From assembly GCA_947472995.1 (NCBI GenBank), contig CANJBO010000009.1, positions 1 to 60,376 on the forward strand: DNA of 60,376 bases, given 5' to 3'. The stretch comes from Chloroflexota bacterium (GTDB lineage: Bacteria > Chloroflexota > Dehalococcoidia > UBA2979). Numbering within the stretch: the first letter of the stretch is position 1; every line of letters begins with the position of its first letter. Below the pieces are notes generated by a model, which worked only from the letters and a program-made list of their open reading frames with translations, was not told where the DNA came from and searched no databases. This document shows, one piece after another, positions 22,412 to 29,646 of the stretch. Position numbers and translations under genes: made by a program.

Positions 22412-22737
22412 CGAACGCCCTCGATCGGCCTCGACCGCCGGTCACGTACCCCTTCCCGCTCGCAATTCCGTATCAAAATGACGCGTCGAGGTGCCTCGAG
22501 CGCTTGTCATAAGCTTCGTGATGATCGCGGCGATCGCCCGGAACGCCAGTCATTTACTGATCCTCTACTTCGCCCTCGGTCGGCGGGCAATTTCTGACGA
22601 TCGGCATGCACCCTCGATCGGCGCCCGGACGTCCCTCTAGAGCCCGTGATGCCTGCCGAACATGTAGGTACGGCATGAGACCGAGGGCTGGACGCACCCC
22701 TTGCGACGCACGTCGCAGGGCGGATCGGGGGCGGGCG
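22412..22737. other. 326-base gene-free stretch before the HD-GYP gene
   Basis: The sequence is richer in A and T than its surroundings (for example CAATTCCGTATCAAAATGAC and CAGTCATTTACTGATCC). It holds several CCTCGA/TCGAGG-type hexamers (CCTCGATCGGCCTCGACC near 22420). I see no convincing gene or RNA; it probably contains the promoter of the downstream regulator, but no clear -35/-10 pair was found. Confidence 0.4.
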
Positions 22738-23970
22738 ATGCAACAGCGAGAGAGCACCACCGCGTTCGCGCCTGACCTCTCGATCACCCGTGGCACCGTC
22801 CTCCGCCCCGTCCGCCAGGTCGAGATCCTGGCCTACTTCAGCGGCGCCTTCGACATCGCGGAGCAGCAGCAGCCCGGCCACGCGGCGCGGGTCGCGTTCC
22901 TCGCGCAGGAGGTCGCGCGCCGGATGGGCTTCGGCGCCGAGGAGCGCCGCCGCCTGCTGCCCGTGGGGCTCCTCCACGACGCCGGCGTCGCCGTCCGCAA
23001 TGAGCACGGCCACCTGGTGGCCGGCGCGTGGGTCGCCGAGCGCTTCGGCTTCGACGCCGCGGTCGGTGAGGCGATCCTCGCCACGCACGAACGCTGGGAT
23101 GGGCGCGGGCGACCACACGGCCTCGCCGGTGCCGATATCCCCGTCGCCGGCCTGCTGGTGAGCGCGGCCCACTGGGCGTGCGAGTTCGCCGACAGCGCGA
23201 TGAGCCCCCTGCGCGCGCGGGCGCAGCTCCAGAGCTCCTCGCTCGCGGATCTCGAGCCGCTCGCCGGCCGCGAGGTGGCCGCGGCGCTCCGCTCCGCGCT
23301 GCACGACGATCAGACGTGGCTCGCGCTCTGGGACGACGACCTGCCGCGGCTGGTCGCGCAGGTCGGCGTCGACGGCCGCCCCTCGCACCGGAACCTGGAG
23401 CAGGCGGCGCGCGCGATGGGCGAGGTGGTGGACGCCGCCTCGCGTGAGCCGGGCCGCTCGGCCGACGCCTCCGCACTGGCCCGCCAGATCGCCTGCACGA
23501 TGGGCCTGCCGGACGCCTACTGCGACGCGATCGCGATCGCCGGCCACGTGATGGACCTCGGCCTGCTCGGCGTGCCGCGGCACGTCACTGACAAGCCCTC
23601 GATCCTGACCGTCGACGAGATGGAGATGATGCGCTGCCACCCGGGCGTCAGCGCCCGGCTCATCGAGCGCGCGCCCGGCCTCGCCGATGTCGCCGAGTGG
23701 GTGGCCGCTCACCACGAGCGCCCGGACGGTCGAGGCTACCCGGAGATGCTCTCCGGCGAGGAGCTGGCGATGCCGCCGCGCATCCTCGCCGTCGCGGACG
23801 CGTACTGCGCGCTGCGCGCGGAGCGCCCGCACCGCACGGCGTTCGACGAGGACGAGACGATGGCGATGATCGAGATGGGTGCCGGACGCCAGTTCGACGC
23901 CCGGGTCGTGGAGTCGCTGCCTCAGGCGCTGCGGATGCTCCACGACGACGCACCCCTCGGCGTCGCCTAG
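22738..23970 (+). CDS. Tandem HD-GYP-like domain protein
   Basis: A 410-residue cytosolic protein made of two HD-GYP-like halves. The first has GHAARVAFL, LLHDAGV and THERWDGRGRPHGL; GYP is replaced by GRP and the late metal Asp is replaced (SAAHW). The second has AGHVMDLG in place of HDIGK, then CHPGVSARLI and an almost canonical HHERPDGRGYPEML with VADAY. HD-GYP proteins hydrolyse cyclic-di-GMP; here each half lacks some metal ligands, so activity is uncertain and the protein may be a sensor or adaptor. The ATG at 22738 follows GGGGGCGGGCG; an earlier in-frame ATG (22606) is possible but has Arg-rich, unlikely coding. Confidence 0.8.
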   Translation: MQQRESTTAFAPDLSITRGTVLRPVRQVEILAYFSGAFDIAEQQQPGHAARVAFLAQEVARRMGFGAEERRRLLPVGLLHDAGVAVRNEHGHLVAGAWVAERFGFDAAVGEAILATHERWDGRGRPHGLAGADIPVAGLLVSAAHWACEFADSAMSPLRARAQLQSSSLADLEPLAGREVAAALRSALHDDQTWLALWDDDLPRLVAQVGVDGRPSHRNLEQAARAMGEVVDAASREPGRSADASALARQIACTMGLPDAYCDAIAIAGHVMDLGLLGVPRHVTDKPSILTVDEMEMMRCHPGVSARLIERAPGLADVAEWVAAHHERPDGRGYPEMLSGEELAMPPRILAVADAYCALRAERPHRTAFDEDETMAMIEMGAGRQFDARVVESLPQALRMLHDDAPLGVA

Positions 23971-24010
23971 CGCGTCGCCGGTGGTCGCGAGCCTCGACGA
24001 GGCGCCCGCG

Positions 24011-24367
24011 CTAGATGCGCTGGAAGCGATCCACGTTCAGCACGAAGACGATCGCGCCGCCGGCGCGCACCTCGATCGGCTCGGCGCTGAAGGCCGTGTC
24101 GCCGATGAAGGGCAGCGTCTGCACCGGCACGAGCTCCGTGCGCGCGGGACAGATCTCGTTCACGATGCCGAGGACGTTATCGACCGCGGACTCCTCGACG
24201 CCGCTGAAGATCGTCACGTTGCCCCGGCGCAGGAAGCCGCCGGAGGAGCCGACCTTCGTCGCGGGGATGCCACGCTCGACGAGCGCCGCCATCAGCTCGT
24301 CCGCGTCCGTGTCGGAGACGACCATCATCACGAGCTTGGTGGGTGAGCCCTGGTCGACCATCGTCAT
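24011..24367 (-). CDS. Cyclic-di-AMP receptor, PII-like (DarA/PstA family)
   Basis: A 118-residue PII-like protein with the family signature ATKVGSSGGFLRRGNVTIFSGVEE, which aligns with B. subtilis DarA (TTGGFLKSGNTT). The Gly-rich turn and following Thr contact cyclic-di-AMP in known members. DarA proteins signal potassium and osmotic status through unknown partners. The ATG at 24365-24367 overlaps the stop of a small upstream ORF (ATGA), supporting this start; a second ATG two codons later is possible. Confidence 0.88.
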   Translation of the reverse strand: MTMVDQGSPTKLVMMVVSDTDADELMAALVERGIPATKVGSSGGFLRRGNVTIFSGVEESAVDNVLGIVNEICPARTELVPVQTLPFIGDTAFSAEPIEVRAGGAIVFVLNVDRFQRI

Positions 24368-24483
24368 GCCCCTTCCGGATCGGCGCTCGGAGCGACCGGA
24401 AGTCCGGGCTCGCGAGCAGCGAGGATGACCGCGATGGCGATTCCGAGCGCGATGCCGGCAGTGATCGAACACAGACCGCGCAT
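24364..24483 (-). CDS. 39-residue single-pass membrane peptide upstream of the cyclic-di-AMP receptor
   Basis: The product is a hydrophobic helix (about residues 5-23: CSITAGIALGIAIAVILAA) followed by a short Pro-rich tail (REPGLPVAPSADPEGA). A strong ribosome site GAGGAG lies 6 bases before the ATG at 24481-24483. The stop overlaps the receptor start by four bases (ATGA), so the two are probably translated together. I recognise no family. The N-terminal Cys at residue 5 does not form a lipobox. It could be a membrane anchor or partner for the receptor; that is inference. Confidence 0.65.
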   Translation of the reverse strand: MRGLCSITAGIALGIAIAVILAAREPGLPVAPSADPEGA

Positions 24484-24599
24484 CGACGCTCCTCGCCATA
24501 CCGCGAGCAACGTTGTCGCTCGCCGTAGCGCGATGTTAGCAGGGCGGCGTGTTGATGGGATGCAGCCTGTCGGGCTTGCACGCGTGCATAGACTGGCGC

Positions 24600-25352
24600 A
24601 TGCGTTTCTCGATCCTCGGTGTGTTCGTCGTTGCACTGGTCTCGCTGGCGTGTGAACCACGTCCGTCGTCGCGCACGCTCGCGATCCCGGCCGCGCCGAG
24701 CGCGACCGCGAGTCCGACGAGCACGGCGACGCCCACCGCATCCGCGACCAGCACCGCGTCGCCGACGGCGACTTCGACTCCCACACCTACCGCGCCCTCC
24801 GCACTCACGGCGACGCCTGGCGTTTCGCCGACCTCGACCGCTGTGTCCGGCGACAAGGCACCCGTGACCGCGGCGGCGCCAGTGATTGCCACGCCGACAC
24901 GCGCGCAGGATGCTCTGACACCCGCCGAGGTGCTGCTCGTCCAGGGGCTCCGATCGCAACTCAACGGTGAGGTGGATGCGGCACTCAAGGCGTACGAGCA
25001 GGCCCTCCAGCTGGATCCGACCCTGACCGCAGCGCTTTACAACAGCGGCACCATCTACCAGCGTCTGGGCCGCCTTGCGGACGCGGAGATCGCTTACCGC
25101 AAGGCGATCGCGATCAATCCGGCCCACACTCCATCGCTTTTCAACCTGGCGATCGTCCGGACCTCGCTCGGCGCGAACGCCGAGGCCAGCGACCTGTATC
25201 GGCGCGTGATCGCGATCACCCCGGCGAACGCAGGAGCGCACTTCAACCTCGGGTACCTATTGCTGGTAAGTGGTGATACCGAGGGCGCGGTCGCGTCGTT
25301 CCGTACCGCGATCCGGCTCGATCCGTCGCTCGCGAGCAGCGCGCCGATCTAA
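24600..25352 (+). CDS. TPR-repeat lipoprotein
   Basis: A 250-residue exported protein with a lipoprotein signal (LVSLAC), a low-complexity Thr/Ala/Ser/Pro linker (about 25-115) and three to four tetratricopeptide repeats (about 120-245, for example ALYNSGTIYQRLGRLADAEIAYRKAIAINP). TPR domains hold protein partners; here at the outer membrane face or cell surface. TAGACT at 24589-24594, only 6 bases before the ATG, hints at a leaderless transcript. No close operon partner. Confidence 0.85.
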   Translation: MRFSILGVFVVALVSLACEPRPSSRTLAIPAAPSATASPTSTATPTASATSTASPTATSTPTPTAPSALTATPGVSPTSTAVSGDKAPVTAAAPVIATPTRAQDALTPAEVLLVQGLRSQLNGEVDAALKAYEQALQLDPTLTAALYNSGTIYQRLGRLADAEIAYRKAIAINPAHTPSLFNLAIVRTSLGANAEASDLYRRVIAITPANAGAHFNLGYLLLVSGDTEGAVASFRTAIRLDPSLASSAPI

Positions 25353-25381
25353 CAGCGTTCGCGAAACTCGCAGCCACTTCA

Positions 25382-25410
25382 TTGAGCCCTCGATCAGCCG
25401 ATGCTAGCCT
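25382..25410 (+). promoter_or_regulatory. Putative promoter of glyS
   Basis: TTGAGC (25382-25387), 17 bases, then TAGCCT (25405-25410) preceded by TGC. The predicted start site falls about 50 bases before the chosen TTG start codon. No T-box-like structure was seen in the short leader. Confidence 0.45.
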
Positions 25411-25468
25411 TGCCGTCCCGGTGATGGACGCAGCCAGCGTCCGCTCGAGGCGCGCAGGGAGATCGCAT

Positions 25469-26851
25469 TTGACCGACGCAACGAACGACGGCCCCCCGTC
25501 CGAGATGAAGGCCGACCTGGAGACGATCACCTCGCTCGCCAAGCGTCGAGGGTTCGTGTTCCCGTCGGCGGAGATCTACGGCGGGTTCGCCGCGGCGTAC
25601 GACTACGGCCCCCTGGGCGTGGAGATGCGGCGCAACATCCGCGACCGCTGGTGGCGTTCGATGGTGCAGGAGCGCGACGACGTCGTCGGCCTTGAGGCCT
25701 CGATCATCACGAACCCCGAGGTGTGGAAGGCGTCCGGCCACGTCGCGGAGTTCACCGACCCGCTGGTGGAGTGCACGCAGTGCCAGGGGCGCTTCCGCGC
25801 CGACCACGTGGAGAACAACACCTGCGCCACGTGCGGCGCGGTGGGCAAGTTCACGGAGCCTCGACGGTTCAACATGATGCTGAGCACGATCGTCGGTCCG
25901 GTGGCGGACGAGAGCGCGCGCGCCTTCATGCGGCCGGAGACGGCGCAGGGCATGTTCGTGAACTTCGACAACGTGCAGACGACCATGCGGAAGCGCCTGC
26001 CGTTCGGCATCGCGCAGATCGGCAAGTCGTTCCGCAACGAGATCACGGTCAAGCAGTTCATCTTCCGCACGCGCGAGTTCGAGCAGATGGAGATGGAGTA
26101 CTTCTGCTACCCCGATACCTCGCTGGACACGCACACGTACTGGAAGAAGGAGCGGCTGCGCTGGTACTACAGCCTCGGCATCCGGCCGCAGCACCTGCGG
26201 CTGCGTGACCACACGCCCGACGAGCTGTCGCACTACTCCAAGGCGACGAGCGACGTCGAGGTCCACTACCCGTGGGGCTGGGCAGAGGTCGAGGGCATCG
26301 CGCACCGCGGCGCGTACGACCTGACGCAGCACTCGACGTTCTCCGGCAAGAAGCTCACGTACTTCGACCCCGACACGAACGAGCACATCGTCCCGCACGT
26401 CGTCGAGCCGGCGGCGGGCGTCGATCGCATCATGCTGATGCTGCTGCTCGAGGCGTACGACGAGGAGCAGCTCGAGGGCGGCGACTCGCGCGTCGTGCTG
26501 CGGCTTGCGCCGGGCATCGCACCGGTGCAGGTGGCCGTGCTGCCGCTGTCGAGGAAGGACACGCTCGACCCGACCTCGCGGCGCGTGTGGGACGTCCTGC
26601 GGCCGTATTTCCGCACGCAGTTCGACGATGCGCAGTCGATCGGGCGGCGCTACCGGCGGCAGGACGAGATCGGCACGCCGCTGTGCGTGACGGTCGACTT
26701 CGACACGCTGGACGACGAGGCGGTGACGATCCGCGAGCGCGACTCGATGCAGCAGACGCGGGTGCCGATCACGGGCCTCGTGGCGGCGCTGCACGAGCGG
26801 CTGGCGGCGCTGGAGCCGCGCGTCCCCTCGCACGACGAGATCACGCTCTAG
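25469..26851 (+). CDS. glyS: Glycyl-tRNA synthetase (dimeric, class II)
   Basis: The 460-residue single-chain GlyRS charges tRNA-Gly. Landmarks: SLAKRRGFVFPSAEIYGG, the Cys pairs in CTQCQGRF and CATCG (zinc-ribbon insertion), class II motif 2 FRNEITVKQFIFRTREFEQMEMEYF, the acceptor region RPETAQGMFVNF, and a C-terminal anticodon-binding domain (APVQVAVLPLSRK). A TTG start at 25469 is favoured because GGGAG lies 7 bases upstream; the ATG at 25505 has no ribosome site. A tRNA-Gly(TCC) gene is elsewhere in the window. Confidence 0.96.
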   Translation: MTDATNDGPPSEMKADLETITSLAKRRGFVFPSAEIYGGFAAAYDYGPLGVEMRRNIRDRWWRSMVQERDDVVGLEASIITNPEVWKASGHVAEFTDPLVECTQCQGRFRADHVENNTCATCGAVGKFTEPRRFNMMLSTIVGPVADESARAFMRPETAQGMFVNFDNVQTTMRKRLPFGIAQIGKSFRNEITVKQFIFRTREFEQMEMEYFCYPDTSLDTHTYWKKERLRWYYSLGIRPQHLRLRDHTPDELSHYSKATSDVEVHYPWGWAEVEGIAHRGAYDLTQHSTFSGKKLTYFDPDTNEHIVPHVVEPAAGVDRIMLMLLLEAYDEEQLEGGDSRVVLRLAPGIAPVQVAVLPLSRKDTLDPTSRRVWDVLRPYFRTQFDDAQSIGRRYRRQDEIGTPLCVTVDFDTLDDEAVTIRERDSMQQTRVPITGLVAALHERLAALEPRVPSHDEITL

Positions 26852-26983
26852 CGGGAGCGCAGATTCGCGCGACGGCTCGATACGTAGATTTGCACAGGTC
26901 TGTCGATCGCGGTCGGCCTCGTTCGACGTAGTCGTGAGGGCCGGACAATCCGGCGCCCGGCTCCGGCGAACGGTGAGGATGAC

Positions 26984-27346
26984 ATGAAGTACTTCTGCTA
27001 CACGATGGGCGACGAGCGCGATGCGATCCCGCCCCCGGCTCCCGAGGACATGGCGGCGATGGGCGAGTTCGTCGCCGAGATGATGGCGAAGGGCGTGCTG
27101 CTGGCGACCGGCGGCATGGCGCCCACCTCGATGGCTGTCCGCATTCGCTACGAGGAGAACGAGTACACCGTGACGGACGGTCCCTTCGCCGAGGCGCGCG
27201 AGCTGGTGGGCGGCTGGGCGCTCATCGACGTGCCGTCGAAGGACGAGGCGCTGGGCATCGCAAAGCGCTTCCTGAAGCTCGCCGGCGGCGGTGAGTCCAC
27301 GATCCGTCCGGTGTTCGGCCCCGAGGACTTCGCACCGCCGGCCTAG
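26984..27346 (+). CDS. YCII-related (DGPF) domain protein
   Basis: A 120-residue protein with the YCII/DGPF pattern: MKYFCYTMGDE at the start, GVLLATGGMAPTSMA, TDGPFAEARELVGGWALIDV and a final RPVFGPEDF. The family is dimeric with a ferredoxin-like fold; some members sit with extracytoplasmic-function sigma factors, but none is present here. Function unknown. The ATG follows GGTGAGGATGAC. A strong terminator follows. Confidence 0.88.
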   Translation: MKYFCYTMGDERDAIPPPAPEDMAAMGEFVAEMMAKGVLLATGGMAPTSMAVRIRYEENEYTVTDGPFAEARELVGGWALIDVPSKDEALGIAKRFLKLAGGGESTIRPVFGPEDFAPPA

Positions 27347-27376
27347 CCTCGACGCGACGAGGTGTCGAGCACGCCA

Positions 27377-27409
27377 CAGGGCCGCCCGTGAGGGCGGCCC
27401 TGTTCGTGT
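27377..27409. terminator. Bidirectional terminator between YCII gene and GyrI-like gene
   Basis: CAGGGCCGCCC (27377-27387) and GGGCGGCCCTG (27392-27402) form a perfect 11-bp stem with a GTGA loop, followed by TTCGTGT on the plus strand. It separates two convergent genes. Confidence 0.8.
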
Positions 27410-27425
27410 CGCGGTGCTCGCCGGC

Positions 27426-27899
27426 TTACTTGTAGGCGATGGGGATGAACAGGTTGGTGCGCATCTCCTCCGGCGGGGTGTCGGGGCCGCTGCGGTAGAC
27501 CTCGAAGCACAGGCCGTCGCGCAGCGTCTCGCCGCTGCCGGCGAGCCACTCGCCGCTGAGTTCCTCCCACGCGCTGCCGAGGTTCTCGACCGGGCCGATG
27601 TACGTCGCGCAGGCGTAGCGGCCCGCGGCGATGCGCTGCTCGAGGAGCGCGGCCGGCAGCTCGAGGCCCTCCGGTGCGATGACGCCGGCGTCGTAGCGCT
27701 TGGTGCCCGCGGCCGCCTCGTCGTCTGCGACGAGCACCTCGGCGGGGAAGAGGGCGAGCGCGGAGACGCCGGGCTGGCCCATGAGCGCCGGCGCGCCCTC
27801 CACCTCGAAGAACTCGCTCCACGCCTCGCCCGGCGAGGACATGTCCTTGCGAATGACGCCCACGCGGAACGCGGGCACGTCCATCAGTTCAACTTCCAT
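27426..27899 (-). CDS. GyrI-like/SOUL-fold small-molecule-binding protein, paralogue 1
   Basis: A 157-residue protein matching the effector-binding (GyrI-like) pattern: an early FRVGVIRKDMSSPGEAW strand-helix, a central GVIAPEGLELPA..GRYACATYIGPVENLG, and the C-terminal GLCFEVYRSGPDTPPEEMRTNLFIPI. Stand-alone members bind hydrophobic small molecules and are not DNA-binding. It is about 40% like the next gene by eye, so the pair is a tandem duplication. Ligand unknown. Confidence 0.8.
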   Translation of the reverse strand: MEVELMDVPAFRVGVIRKDMSSPGEAWSEFFEVEGAPALMGQPGVSALALFPAEVLVADDEAAAGTKRYDAGVIAPEGLELPAALLEQRIAAGRYACATYIGPVENLGSAWEELSGEWLAGSGETLRDGLCFEVYRSGPDTPPEEMRTNLFIPIAYK

Positions 27900-28005
27900 G
27901 CTCGCTCCCTCTGGCCGCTGGGCGTCTTCCCGGTCTGTCGAGGCAGGATACCCGCCCGGCGCGCAGCAGGGCCGCCCGCCCCTCCAGCGTCGCGTTCCGT
28001 CGAGG

Positions 28006-28473
28006 CTAGGCGATCGGGATGTAGAGGTCGGTGCGCAGGTCGGCCGGCGCGGTGTCGCGCGGGTCGTTCCGGTACATCTCGAAGCAGAGACCGGGCGCCG
28101 CCTCGTGGCCGCTGGTGGCGAACCACGAGGTGAACGCGCCCCAGGCGTCGCCCATGTTGTCGTACGGGCCGGTGTAGCCCCAGCGCACGAAGCGGCCGCC
28201 CTCCGAGCGCTCCTCGGGGAGGCCGGCAGGGGCCTCGGCGCCCTCGGGGAGGACGAGGGAGGCGTCGTAGAAGAGGTCGGCGGACTGGCCCTTCGTCAGC
28301 GCGTCCGTGGGGAAGGCGGAGGCGACGGTGATGTCAGGACGGGCCATCGCCTCCGGGATGCCGGGCATAGCGCTGATCTCGTTCCACGCGTCGCCGGGAC
28401 GGCTCATGTCGGCGCGGACGTAGGCGCGGCGCATCGCGGGCAGCTCGGTGACCTCGACGTCGGTGACTTCCAT
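28006..28473 (-). CDS. GyrI-like/SOUL-fold small-molecule-binding protein, paralogue 2
   Basis: A 155-residue paralogue of the downstream gene at 27426-27899, with the matching blocks AYVRADMSRPGDAWNE, GGRFVRWGYTGPYDNMGDAW and GLCFEMYRNDPRDTAPADLRTDLYIPIA. A GGAG ribosome site (AAGGAGCC) precedes the ATG at 28471-28473. The 106-base gap to paralogue 1 has no terminator of the strength seen elsewhere, so co-transcription is likely. Ligand unknown. Confidence 0.8.
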   Translation of the reverse strand: MEVTDVEVTELPAMRRAYVRADMSRPGDAWNEISAMPGIPEAMARPDITVASAFPTDALTKGQSADLFYDASLVLPEGAEAPAGLPEERSEGGRFVRWGYTGPYDNMGDAWGAFTSWFATSGHEAAPGLCFEMYRNDPRDTAPADLRTDLYIPIA

Positions 28474-28596
28474 CAGTGGCTCCTTCGGGTGGCGGGGCAC
28501 CGCTGGCGGGTGCGCCTCTGCTGGTACGTCGAACGAGACGGCCCTGGATCGACATGCGGTCGTCGATCGTGCCTCGGCGGGCGTCTCAGACAAGCA

Positions 28597-28622
28597 ACAG
28601 GGCCGCCCTGGGGCGGCCCTGT
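28597..28622. terminator. Terminator after fdxA
   Basis: ACAGGGCCGCC (28597-28607) pairs with GGCGGCCCTGT (28612-28622) around CTGG. It lies 25 bases beyond the fdxA stop and is followed on the minus strand by TGCTTG. The stem shares its core with the terminator at 27377-27402. Confidence 0.75.
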
Positions 28623-28646
28623 CGGTGCTCAGCGGGAGGCCGGTGG

Positions 28647-28922
<276 letters not shown>

Positions 28923-28988
28923 CCCGGGTCCCTTCAGGATTCTCCGCTGTCACGCCGCGAAAATCGCGGCGAATCTGCTCTTGAGCCG

Positions 28989-29018
28989 AATATAGAGGCC
29001 TTGTTCGTGCTGACACAA
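28989..29018 (-). promoter_or_regulatory. Putative fdxA promoter
   Basis: On the minus strand TTGTGT (29013-29018), 18 bases, then TATATT (28989-28994). The -10 is one of the best TATAAT matches in the window. The leader contains the stem CGCCGCGATTTTCGCGGCG just before the fdxA ribosome site (GAAGGGACC). Confidence 0.5.
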
Positions 29019-29133
29019 GCGCCCAACGAGATGGTCGGCAGGTGCGTCCGAGGTGCGTAGCGGCGCATGTTGCACATGCTTAAGCGCGTCCCCACCTGCC
29101 GATGCAGTGCCGTCTATTTCTCCCGATGAGCGG

Positions 29134-29646
29134 CTACTTCGACCGCGATCCCCCGAGTTTCGAGGTGATCCGCTGCCACCACGAGGTGCGCGCCGACTGT
29201 CGTGCGGCCTCCGCGTCGCGGGCGGCGGCCTCGATCGCGGCGCGCGCATCGTCGATGGCGCCCGCCATGCGGTTCCGCAGCATGACGGGGTGCTGGACGA
29301 GGTCCATCGCGACGCCGGGGTCGTCCTTCGTCTCGGGGTAGAGCCAGTGCAGCGTCTCGGCGAAGCGCGGCACGGCGGACCGCCCGCCGGCGATCGCGTA
29401 CTGCTTCAGCTCGTTGGTGACGCCGAGGAGCGCCTCGGCGATGCGGGTGAGCTGGTACGGCGAGACGTCCACCTCGACGACCGCGTGGCCGAGCTCCGGC
29501 AACAGTCGGTCGTGGATCGCCTGCAGCCCGAGGTCGTGCTTCTGGAGCGTGGTCGCATCGAGCTCCGACCCCGGCCGCCCGAGGTGGTACACGGTCGCGA
29601 GGTACACGACGTTGGCATCCTCGGCGCGGAGTTGGAGCAGGGTCAT
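29134..29646 (-). CDS. Hypothetical helical protein, downstream of the AAA-TOPRIM gene
   Basis: A 170-residue, mostly helical protein that I do not recognise. Features: LLQLRAEDANVVYLATVYHLGRPGSELD at the start, a central helical region with DVSPYQLTRIAEALLGVTNELKQY, and a charged C-terminus with an Ala-rich helix (DDARAAIEAAARDAEAARQSAR) and a basic end. Codon use is host-like (very GC-rich), unlike the gene before it. The start overlaps that gene's stop by four bases (ATGA) and there is no ribosome site, so it may depend on translational coupling. Confidence 0.65.
   Translation of the reverse strand: MTLLQLRAEDANVVYLATVYHLGRPGSELDATTLQKHDLGLQAIHDRLLPELGHAVVEVDVSPYQLTRIAEALLGVTNELKQYAIAGGRSAVPRFAETLHWLYPETKDDPGVAMDLVQHPVMLRNRMAGAIDDARAAIEAAARDAEAARQSARTSWWQRITSKLGGSRSK

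Noticed and set aside
25411-25468. T-box or glycine riboswitch before glyS
   Set aside because: The leader between the likely promoter and the start is under 60 bases and lacks T-box or riboswitch core sequences.
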